DNA from: Pseudomonadota bacterium
Lineage (GTDB): Bacteria; Pseudomonadota; Alphaproteobacteria; Acetobacterales; Acetobacteraceae
NCBI GenBank assembly: GCA_021829055.1
Contig: JAJZCS010000145.1
Span: forward strand, 1 to 5,706
Direction: 5' to 3'
Length of the DNA stretch: 5,706 nt
Under the pieces are notes generated by a model, which was given only the letters and a program-made list of their open reading frames with translations, had not been told where the DNA came from and did no database searches. Shown piece by piece: positions 1-5,706 of this stretch. Within the stretch, counting starts at the first letter, position 1. The number at the start of each line of letters is the position of its first letter. The translations under genes were made by a program, and so were the position numbers.

Positions 1-1456
1 CAAGCAGTGCTAGCGGTGGAACTGCGGGGACAGACATGATTTTTCCAAGCGCCCTCGTCCGGTCATCCAGATCGGTAATAAAATTCGCCAACGCACTATT
101 TTCCGCATGTTCTGCGATGGCTTTGAGTGAAGCAAGACCCGGTTGCGGCTGGTGTTCTCGTAGAAACAGATCGAGAGCACGGGCCATGCTCCGGCATTCT
201 GACGGCGTGCGCCCAACAGCGGCGAGTGGATGCTTTAACAAGGCAAGGAGCGGTATGGCTGAATATTTTTCTTTGGCAGCATGAGCAACAAGACGCAGGA
301 ATGCAGCCGGAGGGCTATTGGCGAGGGGTTCGCCAGCACTGTCTTCCGTGCGGATTCCGAGGCGCGATAGCTCGGCAGAGACGCGGGTGGCCAAGCCGCG
401 ATCTGGCGTGACGAGGGCCGCGGTTTGCTCCGGCGATTCAAGAGCGTCGCGAAGCAGGAGAGCGATAGCGCGTGCTTCCTCCTGTTCGTCGGCACAGGCG
501 AGACGAAACAAATTCACGGGCGGGGATGGCAGGCCTTCCTGCCACGCGGAAAGAAAACCGGCTGGCAGAAATGCTTGGCGCAGCAACTGAACCCGTCCCT
601 CTGGAACGGCTCCCACGGATACGGCCCGATGCACGACGTCGTCGCGAGACGCACCGATCGCAGCAAGAAACCGCTTCAGTCCTGCCTGCGGATGGCTTGG
701 AGCATCATTCAACGTGTTCCATGCTGACTCAGCCAGCTCTGGGTCGTAGCCGGCAAGCACGACAGCGCCATGCTCAAGCGCTGCGATGGTACGGGCGAGA
801 CGGGTGAGGGCTGGCGAAGCCGTGGAGAAGCCCGCCAGCCAAATCGGGTATGGTGGTCGCAGGGTTGCTAGTCGCGCTGCTTCAGCATCGAGTAACATGC
901 GGTGCCGCTTTGATCCATCGACCAAGCTACGCTCAGCCAAAACCTTCGGCCATGCGTGCGTGACGATTTCAAGGAAATTAAGAGTTCGCTGCCAATGGGA
1001 AGCGATTTCGGGAGCGACGATCTGCTGCAGGTTCGCCGCAAGATCAATCTCGGCTTGCTCTGCTTCGTCGATCAACAAGGCCAGCTCGTCTGCGAGGAGC
1101 AGGGCTTCCGCGAGACAGGGGAGAGGGCGGTCATCAACGCTGGCGGCAAGGATTAGCCGAGCAAGGATCATACGCCGTGCATGGGCTGTGATTGCAGTCG
1201 GTAATTCGAGCACGTTGGTGAGCACGAGTCCGGTTTCATCAAGGGATCCGATGGCGATGATTCGTGGCAGCAGCAATGGCTTGCCATGTGCTTGGAGAAA
1301 CGCTGCTGCCGCCGCACGCGCCGCCCGGCGAGTTGGGAGGATCAGAATGCCATCTGCTGGATCACACTGGTGCTGTCGGGCGTGGTCGAGCCATTGATGG
1401 GCCAGCGAAGGCAAAAATGGGCGGTCTGCCGGTAGGGCGATAACACTTGGATTCAT
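1..1456 (-). CDS. addB: AddB, double-strand break repair nuclease/helicase subunit (partial, C-terminal half missing)
   Basis: AddB is the partner of AddA in the AddAB helicase-nuclease, which resects double-strand DNA ends in the cytoplasm for RecA recombination. The frame is open for 485 codons from the ATG at 1456 to the left edge, with no stop or frameshift. Family-like blocks are ILPTRRAARA (residues 39-48), LLPRIIAIGSLDE (62-74), WLAGFSTASPALTRLA (206-221), HPQAGLKRFL (255-264), ALVTPDRGLATRV (347-359), EDSAGEPLA (371-379) and LLALLKHPLA (403-412). As in alphaproteobacterial AddB, the N-terminus has the PTRR block instead of a Walker A. The family is usually about 1000 residues, so the C-terminal nuclease domain with its iron-sulfur cysteines should lie beyond the window. 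The ATG overlaps the tsaE stop (ATGA), with a GAGG at 1467-1470 ten bases upstream. This implies translational coupling to tsaE. AddA would be expected next downstream. Identification rests on remembered family motifs. Confidence 0.93.
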   Translation of the reverse strand, partial: MNPSVIALPADRPFLPSLAHQWLDHARQHQCDPADGILILPTRRAARAAAAAFLQAHGKPLLLPRIIAIGSLDETGLVLTNVLELPTAITAHARRMILARLILAASVDDRPLPCLAEALLLADELALLIDEAEQAEIDLAANLQQIVAPEIASHWQRTLNFLEIVTHAWPKVLAERSLVDGSKRHRMLLDAEAARLATLRPPYPIWLAGFSTASPALTRLARTIAALEHGAVVLAGYDPELAESAWNTLNDAPSHPQAGLKRFLAAIGASRDDVVHRAVSVGAVPEGRVQLLRQAFLPAGFLSAWQEGLPSPPVNLFRLACADEQEEARAIALLLRDALESPEQTAALVTPDRGLATRVSAELSRLGIRTEDSAGEPLANSPPAAFLRLVAHAAKEKYSAIPLLALLKHPLAAVGRTPSECRSMARALDLFLREHQPQPGLASLKAIAEHAENSALANFITDLDDRTRALGKIMSVPAVPPLALL

Positions 1457-1905
1457 TCAGGAAGCGCCTCAACCAGCCTCGCTGGTCCTTCAAGGTGTGC
1501 ACGTCGTCCGTCTTCACCATCCCACAGAAGGCTAATTTTTAGATAACCGTCCGGAAGGTAATCGTTCAGTCGATCGGGCCACTCGATCAGGAGAATGCCG
1601 TCGGCTGCGGCTTCGTCCAGGCCCAGCTCCAGTGCGTCCGCCGCATTCTGAACTCTCCACAGGTCGGCGTGAGTAACTGGCGGCGCAAGGCCATACGTTT
1701 GGACGAGCGTGAAACTTGGGCTCGGCACGATCAGCTCGGGATCATGGGCTCTCGCGCGGATGTACGCGCGCGCAAAAGTTGACTTACCCACGCCCACAGG
1801 GCCTTCAAGCAATATCGTGTCGCCGGCGCGTGACCGGGCGGCGACCGCACGGGCAAGCGCTTCCGTCGTATTCTCATTGGGCAGACAAATATTACGAGTC
1901 ACCAT
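1453..1905 (-). CDS. tsaE: TsaE, tRNA N6-threonylcarbamoyladenosine synthesis ATPase
   Basis: TsaE is the small P-loop ATPase that works with TsaB and TsaD to transfer threonylcarbamoyl to A37 of tRNAs decoding ANN codons, in the cytoplasm. The 150-residue length is normal for the family. The Walker A is GPVGVGKS (residues 35-42). It is followed by the family block SPSFTLVQTY (62-71), HADLWR (79-84, matching the usual HxDLYR) and IEWPDRL (107-113), whose Glu-Trp pair is a conserved functional element. The start is ATG with GGAG six bases upstream (1912-1915). It is the first gene of a minus-strand pair and overlaps addB by four bases. In many alphaproteobacteria a sugar kinase (AmgK-like) and a nucleotidyltransferase (MurU-like) lie between tsaE and addB. 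They are absent here. Nothing essential is missing from the protein. Confidence 0.95.
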   Translation of the reverse strand: MVTRNICLPNENTTEALARAVAARSRAGDTILLEGPVGVGKSTFARAYIRARAHDPELIVPSPSFTLVQTYGLAPPVTHADLWRVQNAADALELGLDEAAADGILLIEWPDRLNDYLPDGYLKISLLWDGEDGRRAHLEGPARLVEALPE

Positions 1906-2028
1906 AGGAAGCTCCGATTTGAAATTACATGCTTTAAATGAGGTCCACTACTTAGGTAATCTGCCGCAATTGTGCGCAAGTCGCGAGAGGGGCATTGACC
2001 CCGCCTCTGCTTCCGCTACCGATGGGGC
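1906..2028. promoter_or_regulatory. Divergent intergenic region between tsaE-addB and the reductase-protease pair
   Basis: These 123 bases must carry promoters for both divergent transcripts, but no strong sigma70-type promoter is evident. Weak candidates are TGTAAT on the minus strand (1924-1929, toward tsaE) without a good -35, and TTTAAA (1933-1938) with GGTAAT (1955-1960), 16 bases apart, on the plus strand. The sequence CGCAA occurs twice exactly 10 bases apart (1965-1969 and 1975-1979). An imperfect hairpin, GGGG-CATTGA-CCCC with outer GAG/CTC pairs, spans about 1985-2007, just ahead of the reductase gene. The region assignment is firm, while the individual elements are guesses. Confidence 0.4.
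1912..1915 (-). promoter_or_regulatory. Ribosome binding site of tsaE
   Basis: GGAG on the minus strand lies six bases before the ATG at 1905. It supports that start and is the clearest Shine-Dalgarno sequence ahead of an operon-leading gene in this window. Confidence 0.65.
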
Positions 2029-3042
2029 ATGGCAGACGTAATTTCGGCCGATGTGGCCATCGTTGGCGCCGGTCCGGTTGGACTGTTCGCTGTTTTCCAA
2101 TGTGGGATGTTGAAGATGTCGAGCGTGCTGATCGACGCGCTCGGCGAGGTCGGTGGGCAATGCGCAGCCCTTTACCCCGAAAAACCAATTTACGATATTC
2201 CTGCCTATCCTGAGATTGCTGCCTCTGACCTGATCAGTCATTTGGAGACGCAAATGGCGCCCTTCGCGCCTCCACGACTGCTCGGCCGCCGGGTCATCGA
2301 GCTTAAGGGGCAAGCGGGCGAGTTCGTGCTTGGCACTGACGGTGACGACATCATCCACGCTAAGGCCGTTATTATTGCGGCCGGTGCCGGAGCGTTCGGA
2401 CCAAAACGCCCCCCGCTCGAAGGTTTGGCTGCGTATGAAGCGTCCGGTACCGTCCAATACTATGTGCGGAGGAAAGAAGCACTACGCGGCAAGAGGGTGG
2501 TCATTGCTGGCGGTGGGGACTCAGCCTTGGATTGGGCGCTTATCCTGAAAGACGTCGCCACGTCGACAGCGATCGTACACCGACGTTCCAAATTCCGAGC
2601 GGCGCCGGAAACCGCAGCCCAACTGGACGCAGCCGCTGCGAGCGGTGCGATTACGCTCGTAACACCGTATCAATTGCATGCATTGCACGGGGGTTCGGGA
2701 ACTTTACGTGCGGTTGAAGTCGCAGACCTAGATGGCGCGCGAAAAATGTTGGAGGCAGACGTTTTGCTTCCGTTTTTTGGCCTGGCGACGGATCTTGGAC
2801 CGATTGCGACCTGGGGCGTCGATCTTACCATGCATAGGGTCAACGTTACGCCATCGAGTTGTGAAACCAATGTGCATGGAATTTTTGCGATTGGTGACGT
2901 GGCTAATTATCCTGGAAAGCTGAAGCTGATCCTGCAGGGCTTTTCGGAGGCTGCAGTGGCAGCCCATGCTATGTTTGGGATCGTTCATCCGGGCGAGGCC
3001 TTGCATTTCGAATATTCAACTTCAAAGGGTGTGGCGTCGTGA
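2029..3042 (+). CDS. Ferredoxin-NADP(+) reductase, thioredoxin-reductase-like type
   Basis: This is a soluble FAD enzyme that moves electrons between NADPH and ferredoxin or flavodoxin (EC 1.18.1.2, inferred). At 337 residues it has the usual length. The FAD Rossmann motif is GAGPVG (13-18), followed by VGGQCAALYPEKPIYDIP (41-58), typical of this class. Its Tyr49 corresponds in position to the flavin-stacking Tyr of characterised relatives. The NADPH domain has VVIAGGGDSA (157-166) and HRRSKFRA (184-191), with arginines suited to NADP. FAIGDVANYPGKLKLI (286-301) is the second FAD block. The CxxC pair of true thioredoxin reductases is absent, which argues against that activity. A short C-terminal extension, HFEYSTSKG (326-334), also fits. 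ATG 2029 is the first possible start after an in-frame stop at 1996 and directly precedes the Rossmann fold. The ribosome site is poor: GGGG (2024-2027) lies only one base from the ATG. The gene is coupled to the downstream protease by a GTGA overlap. Confidence 0.93.
   Translation: MADVISADVAIVGAGPVGLFAVFQCGMLKMSSVLIDALGEVGGQCAALYPEKPIYDIPAYPEIAASDLISHLETQMAPFAPPRLLGRRVIELKGQAGEFVLGTDGDDIIHAKAVIIAAGAGAFGPKRPPLEGLAAYEASGTVQYYVRRKEALRGKRVVIAGGGDSALDWALILKDVATSTAIVHRRSKFRAAPETAAQLDAAAASGAITLVTPYQLHALHGGSGTLRAVEVADLDGARKMLEADVLLPFFGLATDLGPIATWGVDLTMHRVNVTPSSCETNVHGIFAIGDVANYPGKLKLILQGFSEAAVAAHAMFGIVHPGEALHFEYSTSKGVAS
3024..3029 (+). promoter_or_regulatory. Ribosome binding site for the CPBP protease gene
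   Basis: AAAGGG inside the end of the reductase gene lies nine bases before the GTG at 3039. It supports the GTG start, whose GTGA overlaps the reductase stop codon, and implies translational coupling. Confidence 0.55.
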
Positions 3043-3986
3043 GCGACCTGCTTCATCACGTGTTCCGGAGGAGGGATAGCCTACGGACGCCATGGCGTCT
3101 GTTATTATTCCTGATAATTTTCGGCATAGTATTAATGGCCCAGTTCGTCATAATCGTCCTCGGCCTCGAATTTTTTGATCCCTATTTTCTTGCGATGGTG
3201 AAGGCGTACCGTCATGCCCATACCCGCATTGGGCCGGGCTTTGTGTTGGTTCAGGAGATACCGACAATAATCGCATATTTTGCCGGTTTGTCTGGCCTCG
3301 CGCGCATTGAGCGGCGTCGGATCCGCGATTATTTTTTGGATGGCCCGAGATTGCGGCACATGATGTTGGGGTTCTTTTGGGGTTTTACTCTGCTCAACAT
3401 GCTCATCGGGATTTTATGGCTCGATGGAAAAGTCACAGTTTCTCTCGCCGACCATGGTACGCTGTCGATCCTGCGCCATGGTGCAATCTGGCTGATTGCG
3501 TGTTTGTGCATCGCATTCGCCGAAGAAAATCTGTTTCGTGGATTTCTGTTGTTTGCTCTGGAGCGAGCGATCCGATTCTGGCCGGCAGCAATCCTTTTGG
3601 CAATCGGCTTCGGCCTCGCCCATGGGGAGAATCCGGGGGAGACCCCGATCGGGGAGCTTTTTACCGGGCTTTACGCTCTCGTGATCTGCTTAAGCATTTA
3701 CTACACGCGCTCACTGTGGTGGGCGATCGGCTATCATGCCGCCTGGGATTGGTCTGAATCGTATCTGTATGGCACTGCGGATAGCGGCGTCGTTTCCCGT
3801 GGACGGCTGCTTACGAGCGTGCCTCACGGCAACGTTTATCTAAGTGGCGGGCCGACGGGGCCGGAAGGAAGTTTATTTGCTATTGTTGCTATTGTCGTAA
3901 CCGCCTTGGTAATCAGGCAGACCCTACGGAATTCGTCGGCGCGGACTACAGAGTTTTGTCTTCCGGCCAATCAGCCCCTAGTTTGA
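3039..3986 (+). CDS. CPBP-family intramembrane glutamic protease (Abi/CAAX-protease-like membrane protein)
   Basis: This is a 315-residue multi-pass inner-membrane protein with the CPBP (CAAX protease and bacteriocin-processing) motifs. Motif 1 is EENLFRG (162-168, the EExxxR glutamates). Motif 2 is FGLAH (191-195, FxxxH). A third His block, HAAWD (233-237), lies in the region of the usual HxxxN/D. All predicted active-site residues are present, so the enzyme looks intact. Hydrophobic stretches lie near residues 20-45, 68-88, 106-128, 148-160, 165-195, 208-222 and 279-293. A Gly-rich loop, SGGPTGPEGS (269-278), precedes the last membrane segment; I recall similar GPEG loops in other bacterial members. 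The substrate cannot be inferred. Bacterial members have been linked to bacteriocin self-immunity, signal-protein processing or membrane scaffolding, and nothing nearby selects among these. The gene starts at a GTG coupled to the reductase stop, and its last 16 bases overlap the convergent glycosyltransferase gene. Confidence 0.9.
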   Translation: MSDLLHHVFRRRDSLRTPWRLLLFLIIFGIVLMAQFVIIVLGLEFFDPYFLAMVKAYRHAHTRIGPGFVLVQEIPTIIAYFAGLSGLARIERRRIRDYFLDGPRLRHMMLGFFWGFTLLNMLIGILWLDGKVTVSLADHGTLSILRHGAIWLIACLCIAFAEENLFRGFLLFALERAIRFWPAAILLAIGFGLAHGENPGETPIGELFTGLYALVICLSIYYTRSLWWAIGYHAAWDWSESYLYGTADSGVVSRGRLLTSVPHGNVYLSGGPTGPEGSLFAIVAIVVTALVIRQTLRNSSARTTEFCLPANQPLV

Positions 3987-5494
3987 CGGGGCCAGTCCAG
4001 AAGATCGTGGCCGTAAAGCAGAGGCACGGTGAGCAAGATAGTGCCATGATGGACAATCTGCATCGGCGGGATTTTAGTCAGACTTTTGAACCGTCCGGCG
4101 TATTCTGCTCTGATCGCAGGAACCGCACCTGGCATTGCGGCGATCAGGACATCGTGACCAATCAACGATTGTGGCGGATGAGTAAACGCAAATTCGTGAG
4201 GATCTCCGCCGAAAACAGTTACCGGAATGTTAGGTCCAAGCGCGTAGCCAATTTTCCCCGCGTTGAACCAGCGCATGGCGGCGATGGCTAAATTATGATT
4301 CTGTGCAAAGCCGCGCCGGACGAACTCAGTTCGCAAGCTGGTCCAGTCGGCGGCTTGGATTTCCGGAGAGTGACCAACAGGGAACAGGGAATTAAATCCT
4401 GGAACGACGTTAAAGCTAACTTCCATCGCGATGAACAGTGCAGCTGCTGCAAGCAGGATCCCGGTTCCTATCGCGGTACGGTGTACGACAGTCTGAAGCC
4501 GGCCTGTTAATTCAGAGATCCACGCCCCTAACAGAGGAAAAAGCATCAGGTATCCGGGGGCGGCCCAATGGTAGAGGATTTTGCGAGACGACCATACTGC
4601 TACGAGCGAAAACAGCACTACAGGTATAACGGCTAACGTCGCCAGGAAACGGGAGCGGCGGTCGGCATCAAACATGAACCCGCGCAACATCAGCCAGATC
4701 TGCAGAGCAAAAATCCATGGAAGGACAAACAGCGCTTCGCCCGCCCAGACGATAAATGGCCGTAGCGGGTGAAATGAGGTGCCGATGGCTCGACTCCCCT
4801 GAAAACCGAAGGAGATCCATCCGTGCTGCGCATTCCAGATCAGCACCGGGGAAAAGAAAAGAATCGCGATCGTTCCGGCCACCCAAGGCCAAGCGGTCGT
4901 AAGGCTGCGGCGCCCGCTTGTGTCGAATGCCAGAAACAACAGCGCGCCCATGGCCACTAGCGCGGCGCTGTATTTCGCGTCCATCGCAAGCCCGAGACAG
5001 GCGCCTGCAATAAGCCAGTGCCCTGCGCGGGGTTCATCGCGCATTTCAGGGTTGCCTATCCCAAGTGCGGAGGCCAGGGCCCACGTGGAGGCAAGAAGGA
5101 AAAAATCAAGTGGCCCGTCAGGCAAAACCCACGTCCCGAAGGCAAGTGAAAACACCGGCGAAAGATTAAGAGTAATGACTGCCCATAGCGCAGCCTTGGG
5201 TGAAAAAAGCTGTCGTGTCAGACCGAACATCAGGGCAGAAGTGCCCACGAACGTCAGGATAAACGGCAGCCGTACGACGATGGGCGTATCCAGGCCGGTA
5301 ACGTGCCGGATCGCCAGCTCCATCCACCAGGAAACGGGTGGATGGTCAAAATACGAGAGATGAAAGCTGTTCGTTGACGCGACCATATAGCTTTCATCGA
5401 TACCAAGCCCCATGCCCAGTCCGAGCAGCAGCCGAATGGCAGTGGCCAACAGGACAACAAGCGCGGCTTGGCGCGCCGGCGATAGATGCTTCAT
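3971..5494 (-). CDS. Glycosyltransferase family 39 (PMT_2/ArnT-like) integral membrane protein
   Basis: This is a 507-residue, highly hydrophobic protein of the GT-C fold, expected in the inner membrane. Such enzymes transfer a sugar from a polyprenyl-phosphate donor to lipid or protein on the periplasmic side. After the first membrane helix (about 10-30) comes the first-loop acidic motif GIDESYMVA (31-39; Asp33-Glu34 correspond to the catalytic D/E of ArnT/PMT enzymes). Then follow FDHPPVSWW (49-57), LPDGPL (124-129), AKYSAAL (173-179), WNAQHGW (220-226) and SSRKILYHWAAPGYLMLFPLLG (302-323), the conserved K..HW block. About ten membrane helices run to residue 357, and a soluble domain of about 150 residues (358-507) follows. 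ATG 5494 is fixed by an in-frame TGA at 5498-5500, six bases upstream. No clear ribosome site precedes it. The acceptor sugar and substrate cannot be told. No lipid A, arnBCD or polysaccharide genes are adjacent, so the gene appears solitary here. Confidence 0.9.
   Translation of the reverse strand: MKHLSPARQAALVVLLATAIRLLLGLGMGLGIDESYMVASTNSFHLSYFDHPPVSWWMELAIRHVTGLDTPIVVRLPFILTFVGTSALMFGLTRQLFSPKAALWAVITLNLSPVFSLAFGTWVLPDGPLDFFLLASTWALASALGIGNPEMRDEPRAGHWLIAGACLGLAMDAKYSAALVAMGALLFLAFDTSGRRSLTTAWPWVAGTIAILFFSPVLIWNAQHGWISFGFQGSRAIGTSFHPLRPFIVWAGEALFVLPWIFALQIWLMLRGFMFDADRRSRFLATLAVIPVVLFSLVAVWSSRKILYHWAAPGYLMLFPLLGAWISELTGRLQTVVHRTAIGTGILLAAAALFIAMEVSFNVVPGFNSLFPVGHSPEIQAADWTSLRTEFVRRGFAQNHNLAIAAMRWFNAGKIGYALGPNIPVTVFGGDPHEFAFTHPPQSLIGHDVLIAAMPGAVPAIRAEYAGRFKSLTKIPPMQIVHHGTILLTVPLLYGHDLLDWPRQTRG
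3974..3992. terminator. Small hairpin at the convergent gene ends (possible bidirectional terminator element)
   Basis: GCCCC (3974-3978) and GGGGC (3988-3992) form a perfect five-pair stem around a nine-base loop. It sits exactly where the protease and the glycosyltransferase genes meet tail to tail: the protease stop is in the loop and the glycosyltransferase stop is just outside the stem. There is no T-tract on either side, so classical intrinsic termination is doubtful. The placement is suggestive only. Confidence 0.25.
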
Positions 5495-5706
5495 GGTTCA
5501 TGCCGATGGGCGAGGATGAGGTGGTGGTCAAGGTACTGTCACAAAAGTCTGAAACGAAACATCGCATTTTCGCGCAAGCCGACGTTGCCATAATCTATCC
5601 GAGGCCGCTGCGCGAGAAAGACTGCGGTATAGTTGTGATGGCTGATGGTGGATCGATCGCAACTTAGACCCTGACTCTGAAGGGTAGTATACTCCGACTC
5701 CCGGAG
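5495..5706. other. Upstream region of the glycosyltransferase gene without a recognisable gene
   Basis: These 212 bases hold only short open frames with no family resemblance. The promoter of the minus-strand glycosyltransferase should be here, but I find no convincing -35/-10 pair. Visible details are a CTGTCAC followed by AAAA (5536-5546, resembling one Pho-box half-site), and two perfect five-pair hairpins at the right edge: ACCCT/AGGGT (5668-5672 with 5681-5685) and CTCCG/CGGAG (5692-5696 with 5702-5706). Between them lies the palindrome AGTATACT (5686-5693), whose last two bases overlap the second stem. The edge structures may belong to a feature that continues beyond the window. Confidence 0.5.

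Noticed and set aside
786..1397. Plus-strand open frame of 203 codons
   Set aside because: It is antisense to addB, has an Arg/Ser/Ala-rich composition typical of a shadow frame, and matches no family. The minus-strand frame carries clear AddB motifs throughout.
1948..2457. Minus-strand open frame of 169 codons across the reductase start
   Set aside because: It runs antisense to the FAD-binding half of the reductase and has no recognisable domain. The reductase frame is strongly supported.
3870..3900. Short tandem repeat GCTATTGTT/GCTATTGTC
   Set aside because: Two copies encode Ala-Ile-Val repeats in the last membrane helix of the protease, which is normal for hydrophobic coding sequence.
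4920..5363. Plus-strand open frame of 147 codons
   Set aside because: It lies opposite the glycosyltransferase, whose GT39 motifs and membrane helices are clear. The composition is that of an antisense shadow.
5536..5553. Possible Pho box (CTGTCAC followed by AAAA)
   Set aside because: The first half-site is good, but the second, GTCTGAA, matches the expected CTGTCAT at only three of seven positions, and no phosphate genes are nearby.
5508..5667. Possible small plus-strand gene starting at ATG 5508
   Set aside because: It would encode about 52 residues with no good ribosome site and no family resemblance. Its frame simply continues an antisense frame of the glycosyltransferase gene.
5661..5706. 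Possible tRNA fragment at the right edge because of stacked short stems
   Set aside because: Stem and loop sizes do not fit a cloverleaf (an eight-base loop on the first stem and a five-base loop on the second), and there is no TTC T-loop signature on either strand.

Overview
The window looks like an ordinary chromosomal segment of an alphaproteobacterium. The moderately GC-rich, compact layout fits this, and two proteins point the same way: an AddB of the short alphaproteobacterial type that lacks an N-terminal Walker A, and a thioredoxin-reductase-like ferredoxin-NADP reductase resembling those of Rhodospirillales/Acetobacteraceae. The family-level guess is an inference from remembered protein similarity, not a search.

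Layout. On the minus strand, reading from about 1905 down to the left edge, tsaE (tRNA t6A synthesis ATPase) overlaps addB (double-strand-break repair nuclease/helicase subunit) by an ATGA junction. addB runs off the left end without a stop, so only its first 485 codons are present. Divergent from this pair, after a 123-base intergenic region, comes a plus-strand pair: a ferredoxin-NADP(+) reductase (2029-3042) and a CPBP-family intramembrane protease (3039-3986). They are joined by a GTGA overlap. Convergent to these lies a 507-residue multi-membrane glycosyltransferase of the GT39/ArnT type (3971-5494, minus). Its last 16 bases overlap the protease gene tail to tail. The last 212 bases (5495-5706) hold no convincing gene.

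How the genes work together. tsaE and addB are housekeeping genes that probably share a transcript, but they act in unrelated processes (tRNA modification and recombination). The reductase and the protease are translationally coupled, which suggests co-expression. No functional link between them can be read from the sequence. The glycosyltransferase is an independent envelope-related gene.

I see no mobile element, CRISPR array, RNA gene or recognisable new defence system. The points most worth a second look are the direct tsaE-addB junction, the coupled reductase-protease pair, and the overlapping convergent ends with a small hairpin spanning the junction.
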